Assembly: GCA_000226015.1 (NCBI GenBank)
Contig: JH156741.1
Location: 6,902 to 36,150, forward strand
From: Mnemiopsis leidyi
Taxonomy: Eukaryota; Ctenophora; Tentaculata; Lobata; Bolinopsidae
Length of the DNA: 29,249 bases
Reading direction: 5' to 3'
Below the pieces are notes generated by a model that was not told where the DNA came from, searched no databases, and saw only the letters and a list, made by a program, of their open reading frames with translations. Position numbers and translations under genes: made by a program. Shown one piece after another: positions 1 to 14,000 of this stretch (the stretch's first letter is position 1; the number at the start of each line of letters is the position of its first letter).

Positions 1-425
1 TGTAGTTTGTTTGTAGTTTGTTTGTAGTTTGTTTGTAGTTTGTTTGTAGTTTGTTTGTAGTTTGTTTGTAGTTTGTTTGTAGTTTGTTTGTAGTTTGTTT
101 GTAGTTTGTTTTAGTTTGTTTGTAGTTTGTTTGTAGTTTGTTTGTAGTTTGTTTGTAGTTTGTTTGTAGTTTGTTTGTAGTTTGTTTGTAGTTTGTTTGT
201 AGTTTGTTTGTAGTTTTTTTTGTAGTTTTTTTGTAGTTTGTTTGTAATTTGTTTTTGAGTTTTTGGTCTTGTTTATTTGTTTGTAGAACTGTTTGTAGTT
301 TGAAGAATTGTTCTTAGTTTGTTAGTGGCGTGTAGTTTGTTTGTAGTTTGTAGAACTGTTCGTAGTTTATTTATAGTACGACTTAGTAGTTTGTAGAATT
401 ATTTATAGTTTGTAGAACTGTTTAT
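1..425. repeat. 11-bp minisatellite, decaying rightwards
   Basis: The first ~250 bases are an almost perfect tandem array of the 11-mer TGTAGTTTGTT. From ~215 to ~425 it decays into interrupted GTAGTTTG and GTAGAACTGTT variants. It lies in the intron before the penultimate exon of the sphingomyelinase-like gene and runs off the left edge, so its full length is unknown. Confidence 0.95.
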
Positions 426-450
426 AAACTTTAATTGTTCTCTTTCACAG

Positions 451-974
451 AACGCATACAACATGACATGGCTGACACCTGAAACAATGCAAGAACTTTA
501 CCAACGATTTGTGAAAGACAGGGATTTTTTTGACAAGACGTTTTTCAAGTAAGAGTATATTTGAGGCGATGTTCACTGCTCATAGATAAAGCTTATTTAG
601 CCTATATTTAGGTGAATGCTCCCAGATAATCGCTATCCAGCCTTATGAGCACAAAAATGTGCGACTAAAAACTTAAAGAGAAAAAGTGGTATGTGAGAGA
701 TAGTTGTAAGAAAATTAAATTTTAAGTCTACACAGAGGCTCGCATCCTACTCAGTTCAAAGTAAAGGACCAACTTTACTGGAAATTACTTATTTAATAGT
801 TAACTTCTACGCAGGTACAGATTCCACCTCCAGCCAGGCAGTAAGTGTGACGACAACTGCTACAAGAACAACTTGTGTGAACTGAAAACCGGCAGATCTC
901 ATGATCCAAGTATCTGTGCAAACGTTTCCAGGGAAGAGCAACATGAGTTCTTCCTGCAACACAAAATGTGCTGA
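451..974 (+). CDS. Acid sphingomyelinase-like phosphodiesterase, last two exons (partial)
   Basis: These are the last 85 codons of a larger gene that begins left of the window. The exons are 451-548 (after TTTCACAG, donor GTAAGA) and 815-974 (after CTACGCAG, stop TGA); the phase joins cleanly at an AA|G codon. The peptide opens NAYNMTWLTPETMQELYQRF, then has a Cys-rich end with spacing CDDNCYKNNLC and a final KMC. This matches the C-terminal subdomain of the SMPD1/SMPDL3 family, which carries an acidic-aromatic helix followed by a disulfide-bonded C-terminus. Known members are secreted or lysosomal zinc metallophosphoesterases acting on sphingomyelin or nucleotide-type phosphodiesters. The catalytic metallophosphatase domain is outside the window, so the substrate class cannot be decided. 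The short Cys-rich tail looks more like SMPDL3 than SMPD1, but this rests on a remembered family pattern. Confidence 0.72.
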
Positions 975-1673
975 TGACGAATGATAGAAAAAAGAAGCAG
1001 CGAATCAGTAAAGCGTCTCTCAATGCTCGCTTTGCTAACATTCCAGAACAAAGCTACCCTTTCGTTTGAGTTTTTGTTATGTTATATCAAGATTTTAATG
1101 ATGCCTCGAATCAGCCTTTCCACTCAAATCATACAGGTTGTTGGTTATATCGAATTAAGTATAATTGTTTTTTTGTTGCCATAAGCAGGAAGAAGATTTT
1201 TAAGTCTATAAATTGATAAACTATTTTGTGTTATTATTGAGATGATATTTTAATGAAAGCAACTTTGTGTGAAATTTTTATTAAGTTATTTGGTTTTTAA
1301 TTCTATATGTTTGATACGTAATCTATATAATTTGTTTGAATAAGTTATGATCTATTTTGTACGACAGATAAATGTTTATTGGACATAAAATCGATAACTG
1401 TTGTTTTCTTGAATTTTAAAAGTTCACGATAATTTTCTCTGCTAGTTGTGTCAACCAACAAAACTCAAATTTTCGGATTTAAGTTCCTAGCATAAAGCAT
1501 TGTTATCTTATCTTTAACAACGAAAACAAATAACAATTATAGAAGGTACTAAATCTTCAAACAGATTGAAATTCTTTTTTCCAATTCTTCCTTCTACGAT
1601 CCTAGACATACCCTTATACTTTTAGTAAGGTATCACCTAGTATAATTACACCTTGAGGTTTTTCTTTGTAGTT
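975..1673 (+). other. 3' UTR and intergenic gap
   Basis: This is AT-rich sequence between the sphingomyelinase-like stop and the Tudor-gene start. I see no convincing ORF and no exact AATAAA. The last bases before the next ATG are a pyrimidine-rich tract ending in AG (1670-1671), typical of a 3' splice site. Confidence 0.6.
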
Positions 1674-1889
1674 ATGGAGGGAAAAAAGAAGAATATAAAC
1701 AAGTTACAGTCAGTTATAAAAAACGATCTTCGAGATTTAGAAAAAGAAGCGGATAAGCTCACTTCACAAGGAGATGATGTGGACAGAATTTTTGAACTTC
1801 TTAGAAGAAAACTTGATGAGAAGTTGGTCATGAGTATTTTTCTCTGTCTGCCTAGTCTGTCTGTGGATGTCTGTCTGTCTATCCGTCTA

Positions 1890-1935
<46 letters not shown>

Positions 1936-1940
1936 GCCTA

Positions 1941-2022
<82 letters not shown>

Positions 2023-5000
2023 TGTCATTGTACAAATATGCAAAAAGAATGAGATGTTCAGTTATAAGTTACGATTGAATTTGACTTATTAGATGAACTT
2101 ATCAGCAGAACTAAATCTTACTCAGATACCGAGCTCTAAAACAGATACAGAGGGAAGACAAGTCAAAGTCAGATATAGTCAACGATCTTAATCGTTTAAA
2201 AATAGAAGCTGAGTCAAGCAGTTCCAGCAAATTGAGAAAGGTGAAAATGTCCAAATTTCCTTTCTTTACCATTTTCTATTTTGACTTTAAATTTTAAAAA
2301 AGCTACAGAACCTGATTTAAAATCGTTTTTTCACTCTTCAGGAGACCGGAATTTCAGTACTTGGACCGTAATAACATTGTTTTTCTTTCTCAACTGCATA
2401 CAATAATATCGCTACCCTGATAACGGTGTACCATTTCAGGTTCACAAAGAAATAAACGAATTGAAGACTACAGTCCTCTTTGCTGCACCCCCGTTGAGAA
2501 TCAACCAGCAAGCGATTCTCAGCGCTATCGATCACATCGGAGTAGAAAGTGAGGCCTGTTTAATAGTCACATTAGCTTTTACGTGAACTACTTACTGCAC
2601 TAAGCTGTTTGCACAGAATATTTAAATAGCTAACATCCCAAAATTCTCGTTAAAATTGAGTCTTTATCACTTGCAACTAAACAGGCGACTCCGAAGATAC
2701 CGATGAGATAATACAACCGACAAGTTCGACCTCGCCACCCGAGAGCGATGACGACAGTCTTCCTTCCACTTCCTACGAGATACCACCTGAAGTTCCCTTC
2801 AATTCTTACTCCCGACACATCTCGCAGCCCAGAAGCAGAAGTTCGGATTCAGAGAGACCTTCGCGCCGAAGTTCAGATCATGGCAGAAATTCTGTTAGGG
2901 GAGGACAAGAGGATTATGACACGAAGTCATTCGCTTCGCAGTCTTCTCTTTCAGCTCCGAAACAGGTATGAGTTAGCTCATCGGGAAATAACCAAGCAGA
3001 TTTGACTGTCATGTAAGGATCCAGACATGACTTTATGGAACACGCGAAATTTAGTCAGTTTATTTCAATAAAAGCCAAATCTTTTTCGCGCGCACGCGCT
3101 TTATCTAAATTATATTATTCATTCAATTAGGAACGGTATTCTTGGGGAAGTGTCTCAAATTTTCGATACTTAAACACCTCATTCCTCAAAATTTATGGGC
3201 CCTAGCTTAGTTCTCAGTAGTGAAATACTCTCAAATTGTCCTATGGATACAGATTGATCTCCAAAAACAAAGGTAGGAGCCTTACATTTAGAGAAATGAG
3301 GTTTAAAATTTGAGACACCTCCCCACGAATACCGTTCCTAATTCATTTTTAGATTAATTCAGTCAATTTTTGGCTACGTTAGTATGATCCTTGAATTTTA
3401 TCAAATCTATGTTAGATTATTTCTAGAAGGCATGAAAAACCTTAAAATTCATGTTCATGTTATAGTCCTAATCAGTAATTACTCTTTTTTTGTTTATCTC
3501 ATTTCATAAAAAGTTTGCCAACTGCACTACACACATGAAGGAATAATGGCAAAGAGCAAAATGTTAGGTAGAGCTGAAGAGGCTTTGACGGTCAGATTTT
3601 GCTGTGATCAATTTTAATTAGGGACCGGACGCTACGGCGGTGGACGGTACGATGGAGCTTTTCAAAAACGGGTAGCCGCTACGGCCTACCGACAACTGCG
3701 CCCAAGAGAATTCAGTTCTCACTCGTTAACAGGGTACCCAATCAATGATGTGATCTGATTTGTCAGGTCAGATTTTCAAAACGACAACTGCGCCCAAGGA
3801 TCACGTGACCACTGGCTGGTACTATTTTTATATTTTTGTTCATGTGAGTACTTGCTATTTGAGACGGAGATCAAGTCCTTTTTGTGTTAACCCTACCTAA
3901 CAAATGCCGCATTAACACGCCGAAAAAAGCTTAAATATGGGTTATGAAACTACAGAATTATCGATTTATCGTTATGGTCGCCTTCAGCAAGTACTTAACT
4001 ACATGATCAAGGTAGCTCAGTACTTTGGGCATGAGATTTAGAGTATTTGTGTGATAATATTTATTATATACTATACTATTACCATTACAGGATTTGAGAT
4101 CTGCACTATAACTGACTAAACAATTATACTTACACCAGTAACTCTAAATGATATCGATCCGATCTGTATGTAAAAATAGATTAATATGGCGCAGTTGTCG
4201 TTTCTAATCAAGAATATTTTGTGATTGGGTTTGATACGTCACTCTCTCATGGTACTCTGTCATAGATATTGTGTAACTGGGCGCAGTTGTCCAGCAGCCG
4301 ACGCTTCGGCGGAGCCACCAGATCTTTACAATCTCACATTACCATAGACGCTACGGCGGAGATACGGCGGAGTCCTTGTGTTTTGTGTCCTAAAAAGCAA
4401 TCACATTCTTCCTAATTTTGTTCCCCGTCACACTAACAGTTTGAGAATAAAAGTTGAATCAAACCCTGGCCCTTTAAGAGATTAGAATTTTTATCATTTC
4501 GCTTAGTTTACTAAAATATGCAAAAATCGCGCAGTTTCTTAACTCTTATCCTAATTGGTAGTTTAGTTACATAACTATAGAAGATTTAATTGAAACTGGC
4601 TACTGTTCAAAGTCATTCCTACAATTAAGTACGTTCTCTCAGCTTCCGATTTGTCACATGTCCAAGTATATTCTTTAATTCTATTTCATCTTTTTTCCTT
4701 AAGATTTAAAATGTTCCTACACTGAAAGGCCAACTAATTTCGGTGTGAATGATTGCCTTTCAAATTATTACAATTATTACTCCGCCGTATCTCCGCTGCA
4801 GCGTCCATGGTAATGTGTGTATCTGTTGGCTCCGCCGTATCATCCACCCCTTTGTGAAAAGCTCTGTCGTACCGTCCTCCATCGTAGTGTCCTCCGCCGT
4901 AGCGTACTCTGCCGCAGCGTCCTATACCCTTCTTATTGCCTAATACGTTTTAAAATCCGTTTATTTCAGATTCTCTCATTAACGATTTCAAATATTCTCA

Positions 5001-8000
5001 GACGGATCTGTTGTCACCGATAGATTTGCTTGTTGGACCTGGAGCAAGTCAGACTAAAGTGAGTTTTTAAAAATTTGCCTGCGTCTTACTCTTTTAAGCT
5101 GTAATGGGTTGCTGATAATTGATATGGGCCTGCTATGTTATTTTTTTGATCGATTGTGCTCGATTTTCACGATGATTTGAAAGATTTTTTTCTCAAAAAA
5201 AACCAAATGCCTTATAGCCTTCAGCATCTTTAAAAGCCCAATCGACTGATCCACATCGAGGGTTTTCCTCAAATAACCGCGAAGTTCCTGCAAATGGGCC
5301 CACGCTACGCAGCCCAGTGCGCCAGATTCCTAGCCCCATCCCTCCTCGGAGCCCATCTCCAAAATCCCACCGCACAAGCACACCAACCACTCCCTCTCAC
5401 TATGTTGCTGAGCCTAGTGCTGCTGAGATCTCTAAACCTAAATATCACTATTTTAACCCTGAAACGAAAGTAAGGATTGAAGAATTGCGGCTCAGTTATT
5501 ATTCTAACGCTTGTTGTGTAGAAGCAGTTTGATTTCTTTATCTTTCCAAATCCTGCATGAAAAGATTCTGAGGTTGGTAATAATTTGGGGGACAGTAAGA
5601 TTATTTTCTGTGTGCGTAAATTTCTCTACATAATCGTCTCCGTGGAATATTGGGACTGTGAACCCACTTAATTTCAGACGATTGAACTGACCGACACCAG
5701 CCTCACTCCTGAAAGGAAACCTCAGGTATATTGATTAACATGTGTGGTAATCCATGATTATTTGTATTTATCATTACCGCAAATCTAAACACAAATGTGA
5801 CCCTCGCAATTCTAATCATGTTTGATGTTCGAGCATAATTAAAGTAAAGTTCTTCTCAGACACGACAAGAGGACACCAAGCGATCGATTGAAACTTTCAG
5901 AACTTCACACAGAGAAACAAGGGGACCCCTCCTACAAGCATATCAAGAACCTCCTCAGCCAACATATCCAGAACCTCATCGACAAGCATATCAAGATCCC
6001 CCACAAAGAGAGCCATACCAAGGTCTGTCCCTGAGGTCCTCAACAGTACCACTGCCACCTCCCGGTAAAGGTCCTGCCATCAAAGAGCTTTGTTCCAACA
6101 AGAAAATGAAGAGGTATTTCACTGAGAGAAATTTTACAAGCAGTGATCACCAATTCCGCGGGACAATTGAAGGTTCGTTTTCAGTTTCGAATTCTAATTT
6201 ATTTGGTTTCCACGTCCTTGAGACAATGAATTTAATATTGCAGAATTGAAAACAACCCTGATAAAGGAAAAAAAACTAGATCTATTTTCAGAACTATACA
6301 ACCCAAGTCTGTTTTTCGTTCTCCCATCGAAAGCTCAAAGCAAGCGGGACCGCGTGCAGGTGAGACAAGCAGAATTAGAGAAGTTTGATTTGGTTCTATG
6401 TCCCCATGTGCCCTACCCCTTTGTTGCTAACTCCAGCGAGTTGTATAACATGATTCAAATTGTAATGCACCGAACTAAATTATCGCCCTCCAGATAGAAG
6501 TGGCTAATTTTATACATACGAACAGTCGCGGGCCCATTAAGTCCCACTCAATCGGGAAGATGGTTTTATGTCTGTTTTCTGACAAGCAATGGTACAGAGC
6601 TTGTATTGTAAAGACTCTACCAGGTAAACTGAAATGTTTTTTTCTTCTTCAAAATTTAAATCTTGTTCCCCACTCTACCGCCTGCAGTTGAGGGGAACGG
6701 TTTGGTTTTATTGACGCGACAGTGTTGCGTTCTCGTTTTTCATATCAGTTCTTTAGAAACAAACTACCCAACGCCGGCGCGATAATACAACCACATCATT
6801 ATTGGTTTAATGAAATCAGGTAATAATTAAAACTCGTACATATAAAGAGTATATATCAAACGAACATGATAACAATTATATTTTTCACCGATATGATTTT
6901 AGACCGTAGCATTATCCCATTTGAAAAAACTTAGTTCAACTTAAAACTTTGACGACGCTTAAAATTAATAATCAAACTCTTTAACTGTTTAAGTATGAGT
7001 CACTAAAAATGATCGGCCCATGTCGATGTGGATAGTGTTAATGTTGATAAGTTGATTGGGGTGTTAATGTTGATAAGTTGATAGCACGGGTGTTAATGTT
7101 GATAAGTTGATAGCCCGGGTGTTAATGTTGATAAGTTGATAGCCCGGGTGTTGATGTTGATAGGGTTGAGGTTCGTGGTGTCCAAGTTCGGTACGGAGCA
7201 CATCCCTCCTGCCGCGCCAGCTGAAATTGCGGACAAGTCAGAGTGTTTTTTAATAAGCGGTATAAAGAATTTAGGATTCTTTATCTTGATAAATTATTAT
7301 TTTCGACAAAAGTAAGTCAATTGAAACATTGCGGGCCGATATCATGATGTTACCTTTCACTGCACTTCAGAAAAACTTACCTCGAACAAAAGCTATGTTG
7401 TGGACAGCTTAACATTTTGATGCACCTTTTTTCCCAACTGCTGGACATTGTCATTGCTCACTTTGTAAGCTTTTTTGGTAAACTACCTCTTCTAGGCAAT
7501 GTCCGCTGCAATCCTCTCACCGATCCTCTGAGTGGAAATAGCGTAAATTTGTAACAATTGGGGGTAATTGGGGGCATTGACCAAAACACCCTGGAATTTG
7601 TCCAATTGTCAAAAATTTTGCTATGGCCACCGAAACCCGGAAATTTTCATGGTCATGGTCAAATTGGATAATACATGGTTAGATCTCGTGTTAAAGGCTT
7701 GGATTTACCATTTGACCATGGAAAATTTGGATTTCTGCCATAGTCATAGTCAAAAATGTCTAACCATTTGACCATGATCTGATAGGCGGGCGTGGGCAGA
7801 TAATCAAAAAAATCGTGGTCATGCTTATGCCTCCCTCCCCTAAATTGTGTAATAGTAATGAGATAAAATATAGGGTGGGCCAATAAAACCCTCATTACAT
7901 TTTAGTAAAATGTAATCGAAAGTATATTTCCGTTAATTTCCCAATATATTGAGTAAAATATTATTGTGTTATCCCAGTGGACCCTTCTCTTATCGATGAG

Positions 8001-11000
8001 GTAAGTAACTAGCGTTGAGGTCATTACAAATAAGGTAATAATTTAACTTTGTCCGATTTGAATAAAAATTGGCACAATATTTTTGATTTGAGGTCAATCT
8101 TCCCTAAAAGTTTCAACGAAAAGTATCGATTAAAAGGGTAGAACTACGAATATGTAATCAGAACCTTTTTTGGCCCACCCTGTATAATGAATAATTATAG
8201 GAATTCATGGAACTGAAAGTGACTGAGTTTCGATGAAAATCTAAAATTGGTATACCTGTTAACATGAACAAGAAGATAATTAATGTTATACTGACGTACT
8301 CGAGATTTCAAATATCCCAGATTTTTCGTCCAACTTGGAGTGAAGTATACGTTTTAACGTATCAGTTATTGGCAAAATCTTGAACTGACAGTTTTGACGC
8401 TAACTAAAAGTTCCAGGGAGTATTCAAAAACAACAATCTCAATCTTATTATTCAGCTCGATGACTACGCTGGTTCCTTAGCTTATCGAATATTTTTGTTT
8501 TGCTCCTGACAAAAATAGAGTTTATGGCTCCCGTGATTGACTTGTCGTAAAGCAATGGATTCAAAACCGAGTTAATGGGCAGAAAAAGTATAGAAAAGGT
8601 CGGGTACCATGGCTTTGCGTCAACAACACCCAGAAAATGAAACCAGCAGGTAAAGGTGAAGGGGATCCAGCACAGAAAGTCGGTTAAAACAATCATATGT
8701 ACCACTCGCTGAAGTCTCGCATTTGTTTGTTCAGCGGCGGTATTTTGGGTTTTGTTTTCTGATTGAACTGCTTTAAGTGTTTTGATGGAATTCTGTGATG
8801 CCGCTGCTATCGCGAAATAACTTACTGTGATTATGATAAAACACATGCTATTTAAAATCAGAATGGCCAAGGAGAAATATCTCTGTGGATCGTCCATTCT
8901 GACGAAATACATAAAAACGCAAACTGGGTCATTCCCGTAAAACGACAGGGTTTCTTTTTCAATTCCGCCGTAGTCGTTTGAGAACATAGAAGACATCAAA
9001 CCATCAATTTGGGACCAGTTCAATTGGCGTCCCGTGAGTCTCATCCTTCCAAAGTATTCTCTTAAGATTGACATGTGTTTTCTCTTGCCCGGGCAACCCA
9101 AAAGTAATGAGTTAGATTTCTCATACCTGATCCCATTCACAAAATAATCTTCAAAGGACTTAACCATCGGCCAATATGAAATCAAGATGCAGATGAGGAA
9201 TACGATAAAGGTGATCAAAATCATGGTCACGACACTTTTTCTGGACCTATCTCTAGGCAAAGAAAATTTGTTTTTCACTGAACCAAGTGCTCTAATGACA
9301 CTTAAAACGGTCATTGCAAAAAGAGAAATTTCAGACCCCAGAGAATTGATTATACCCAAAGTAACACAAGAAATGCTCGTGAGCCATTCTGTCTGCATTT
9401 TACAGTGTTGTGAGCCATAATAGAAATCAAAGAAGGCGAGCAGCGTCAGATATATTCCAACGAGAAAGTCCCCGAAACTGATAAGAATTACCAAGCTATT
9501 TGTGATGAAAGCTGCCTCAGACCTACAGGAATGAAGACTGTACATGTTTTTAACCAGTGAATAAAAATTCAATAGAATCGCCAAACTTCCAATGAACCAG
9601 GCCATAGATTTGAGGCCGATACTGCTGTTTATGATAGTATCACCGCAGGAATCGTTGCACTCGTCTGATAGATCTAAACAATGAATGATTTGATCACATT
9701 TTTGATTGAGGGGGATGTATTCCCGACTTGCCTCACACTGAAAGTGATTATCGCACCTGGATTCGTCTGATCCGTCCCCGCAGTCATCTACCAAGTTGCA
9801 AACTTTGTCATATGTCAAACAAATTGAACTGCTATTGCAGATAAAAATGTCATTGTGTAGCTGATGTGTTTTAGAATTCTTGAAAAGAACGATCATATTT
9901 CCATGAACGTCCACGGATAGGACTTGGTTGCTAGTTAAATGTCCGTGACAGAGGTCAGGGCGTATTTCTTTTTCTAATTTTAACGGACAGCGGGAATTTG
10001 TGCACATTTGTAAGCAACTTAAAAATACGTACAACTCCCCGTAAAAATGTCTGCAATCCCTTTTGGTTTTTGGAGTCCAAATGTTTAGAGAAGAATTCTT
10101 TCCAAATATCTCCTTCTCAGAAGGAGTGAATTTTTGATGAACACAGCTTTCGTTTTTGAGATCTAATATACTTCTGAGCCCTTCGAGACAATATAGTAAT
10201 ATTACGGCTTCGTTATCAGATCTAAACGCATGCTGCATAATTGTCGGTTGATCTCTAGATTTCAAGCAAATCTGGTTCTCATTGCCGCAAGAATCAATCT
10301 TATCACATAATCTGGAGAATTCTATAAAACCGTTCGAACCAGAACAAAGAAAAACTTCTGAACAAGACCTGTTCAACCGATCATTTAACCGAAAAGTACG
10401 CCCGTGACCACACGTTGGCCATTCATCCATTTCGTCCTCGCCGTTAATACAATCGGAAATTCCGTCATGCACCCATGTTATGGGAATGGAGATATTAGTG
10501 TTTTTCTCTAACTCTTCGGATACGAATCTTCGCACACAATACTGGTCAGTCATGAACTGACAATACAGACCTGCCTCATCGCTGTTGTCTTTACAATCTT
10601 TTGAGCCGTCACAAAGTTGGTGCTTATGTACAACACAAGATCGGCTAGCATTTACACATGCCTTGTCAAGATTGTCATCGCATATGGCAGGGATACTTAA
10701 TCTATAATTATAACTACCGAAATATTGCTTGGTATTCGAACAGATCACTTGCCTTGCTACTGTCGACATAAAGCCCTGAATCGGACAATGAAGCCCAACT
10801 CGAGATGTATCCGAGCAGTTCGTTTGATCCAGAAAATCATCACAATAGTGGAAAAGAATTGATGCATGCTGGTAGTGAGCTATAGGTCGACATCGAGTGA
10901 AATTAAACAGGGGTATTGTGATCTCCCGTTCTATTTCACCGTCGATCAAGTATTGACAAGTTCTTGCTATTTCGTTGTCGACTTGGCAGATACTTTCGTC

Positions 11001-14000
11001 CATCAAATCTTGACAATTTGGGGTCCTATCACATATTCGAGGTACAGGAACATACTGGGTATGATTATCACACCACAGACCATAACTCAGTCCGTTACAA
11101 AAGCTCTCGTCCAGACATGTAGGTGACCCGCACACCATATCACACTGTTTGTCTGCCTTTTCAGAACAGGATGTTTCCTCGATTAGCACGGAATTCAGAC
11201 AAACATGGTTTGCTCCACAAACCTCGTCAGTTCTCAATGTTACGGATGTGGAGCTAACCCTCTCTTCTAAACAGAGAAAGCCGCATGGAAATTGACCTGA
11301 CAATGAAGCAATACCCATTAGGTCCTGATCCAGGTTTAGATTTTGAGGATCATATTTTTGTCGTATGGCTTTGACGGCACAAGCTTGGTAAAAGTAAGGG
11401 TCGTCACTGCACAATATATCAACTGATATGTAAATATATCTGCCATAAAATCTCCAGAAGACTTCATAAAACTCGTCTGTATTAATGCATTTCATCGGTA
11501 CTCGAACATCGAGATAGTTTTCTGGAATGTTAGCAAAGGACTCGCAAACGTACATTAGGACACCGTTAACAGCCTTAATCTCACATTCCGCAGGGGAATG
11601 GGACTTAGAATTCGAATAAAGAAAAGATATCGATAAAATGCTTTGCAGCAACAGCCAAACCATCTTCGTGTAGTATAGGCAGAAATAAAATGAGACGATC
11701 AAAAAGTGATGGCTTTTAAGGCCACAAATTTCTAAAGCCATCAAGCAACGGTCAGTACGTGACTTTATCGTCCCTCCATAATTCAATCAGTCAGGCAATT
11801 AGGACATTTTGAGAGTGATTGTTTTATTATTGTTTACCTACATTTAAGAGAATAGCGCTACCTTTTTAAGCTGAAATGTTAAGTTAAACTGAAAAAGCTA
11901 ATCTCAATCGTTTAACAAGAATTTCGAACTTCGACCAAATGCTGATTCCAAATACCGATTGTTGATTCTAATAACTGTGAACTCGTTTTTCGAAACTAAT
12001 ATCACTTATCTTCAATGAGGTGTTATTGCAACAGCTATGTGGCAGAGCTTTCAAATCGTCACAATCTACCCCTATCAAGTAGATGTTGTCTGACATTGTC
12101 AGACGCTCATTTGAAGCGAATGAAGTGTCACCAGGGAGCGCTTGCTGTCGAAAGGAGGTGTTGATTTTTGTCCGCTGCAACTCGCATTTATGCCTTTTTG
12201 GTAAAGCCATGTTGATAAAATCTTTTGACGAGTGAAGACTGAGTTCGATTTCGCAAGGCATGAATGGGTTTAACGTAAGAAATGAGAACTCCATCACCCA
12301 GACGCGAAAGGTTATAAGTCGACGACTAAAAGTAAAATTCGATCAGCTGCAATGAAGATAGCTGTAATGAGAAAGACGACGCGAGACACAGTTGATAGCC
12401 AAACCGAATTTTGGGCTTTGTACTATCTTGTCATCACAAATATAATGTTTATTACAGTTTCAATACTTTTAACGGTACTATGTATATTGCATGATCATAC
12501 AAATAATTTGAGGACATGTTTTACGCTGAGTAAACTAGAGTACTTCACCTTGTTTTAGCGTGGCTGTTCAGTACAGGGCTGAAAGAGTAGCGGGGAAAGT
12601 AGTATTGGACAGGATAACTACATCTGTGAAGATAACATAAAGGAGGCTAGCAGCGTTACAAACATGTTGATGAATAATGAATGTGCAGGGTGTACAACAT
12701 AGATAGACCTAAAAATATTACTGCTAAGGCACTTGACAAACCGTTAATTGTTGAAGCCAATATGGCTGATTGGTTGCATTCTGCGCTTTAAATGGTGGAT
12801 CAAGCTTATCTCCGGGACGTATGCCCAGCTAGAGAAGTTACGTGAAGACAAGATCGTGATCAGGGGGATAATATCCTGCTACAGAGGGATCTGGTTAGCC
12901 AGAAGACTGAGGTGTTAGGACTTGTGAGCAACTTCTTATTCCCCATTCTAAAGCCCGTAGTTGATAGGAACAAGACTTGGCTGCACTTCATACCAAGAAC
13001 CCTGTCCCCGGCCGGTTAATTCTCCCTTCCACATTCCCATTCTTTCTCCGTTCTCCCTCTTCCCTCTACCTCACCCCCTCTCCCTCGTCCCTACTCCTCT
13101 CTCCTCCCTCTACCTCACCCCCTCTCCCTAGTCTCTACTCCTTCCTCCCTTCTCCCTCTACCTCACCCCCTCTCCCTAGTCTCTACTCCTTCCTCCCTCC
13201 TCCCTCTACCTCACCCCCTCTCCCTCGTCTCTACTCCTTCCTCTCTCCTCCCTCTACCTCACAGTTCACACCCTCTCTCAATACAATCACTTACTTTATG
13301 GTGAGAAATTATGAAATACCTAAAACTCGCAAAATAAAGATAAAAACTCGTATATGTATTGTATTAAACGTACATTTCATTTGATTACAAACCGATGTAA
13401 ATTTTTTCAGACCGTCCTACCGGGAGCCCATTCGTAAAAATTCAGTTCATACTTCAAAACTCTCTCTCGGATTTTGAAAGTTAGAGCATGTTCTCCATAA
13501 TCAAACAACCAAAAACGATCAGTCCGTTGGTGTTAATGTTAATAGTGTTAAGGTTGATAGTGTTAATGTTGATAGTGTTAATGTTGATAGTGTTTATGTT
13601 GATAGTGTTTATGTTGATAGTGTTTATGTTGATAGGGGGAGGGTTGTGGTGAAAGTGTCCAACTCAAAAGTTTCTTTCGAAGCACATCCTTCAGTTTCTC
13701 GCACGTCACTTTGAAGTCTTCTGCCGCGCCAGCTAGAATTATTTAAACATCGTGCGTGCCCCACAACCTAAAAATGTTAAACTAACTCATCCGATAAAAA
13801 TGTTAAACTAACTCATCCGATAAAAATGTTAAACTGTTTTGTTTCAAATGGTAATACGAAAAATTATTCTCATAAGTAGTCGTACGAACCATTATCCATT
13901 ATGTTCAAGGAGGTTTTATCGCCATAACTACAGCTACTGATTATTTATAAGAGCTGATTTTGGACCACCACAAGCTGCTTTATCAAGTAGGTGCTATTGC

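Noticed and set aside
1..425. Telomere- or CRISPR-like array
   Set aside because: The 11-bp unit TGTAGTTTGTT has no spacers and does not match TTAGGG-type telomeric repeats; it is an intronic minisatellite.
1646..2078. Long ORFs on both strands across the CTGT array
   Set aside because: A 4-bp repeat without stops keeps frames open on both strands; only the first 50 codons (1674-1822) are supported as an exon by phase and downstream joins.
12352..12558. 68-codon ORF with a hydrophobic segment
   Set aside because: No homology, no splice or promoter support, inside repeat-rich intron DNA; probably chance.
12560..13010. Possible decayed transposase-like sequence
   Set aside because: No frame longer than a few tens of codons and no diagnostic motif or terminal repeat.
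12977..13384. Ser/Pro-rich 135-codon ORF
   Set aside because: Encoded by the 48-bp polypyrimidine minisatellite; compositional artefact.
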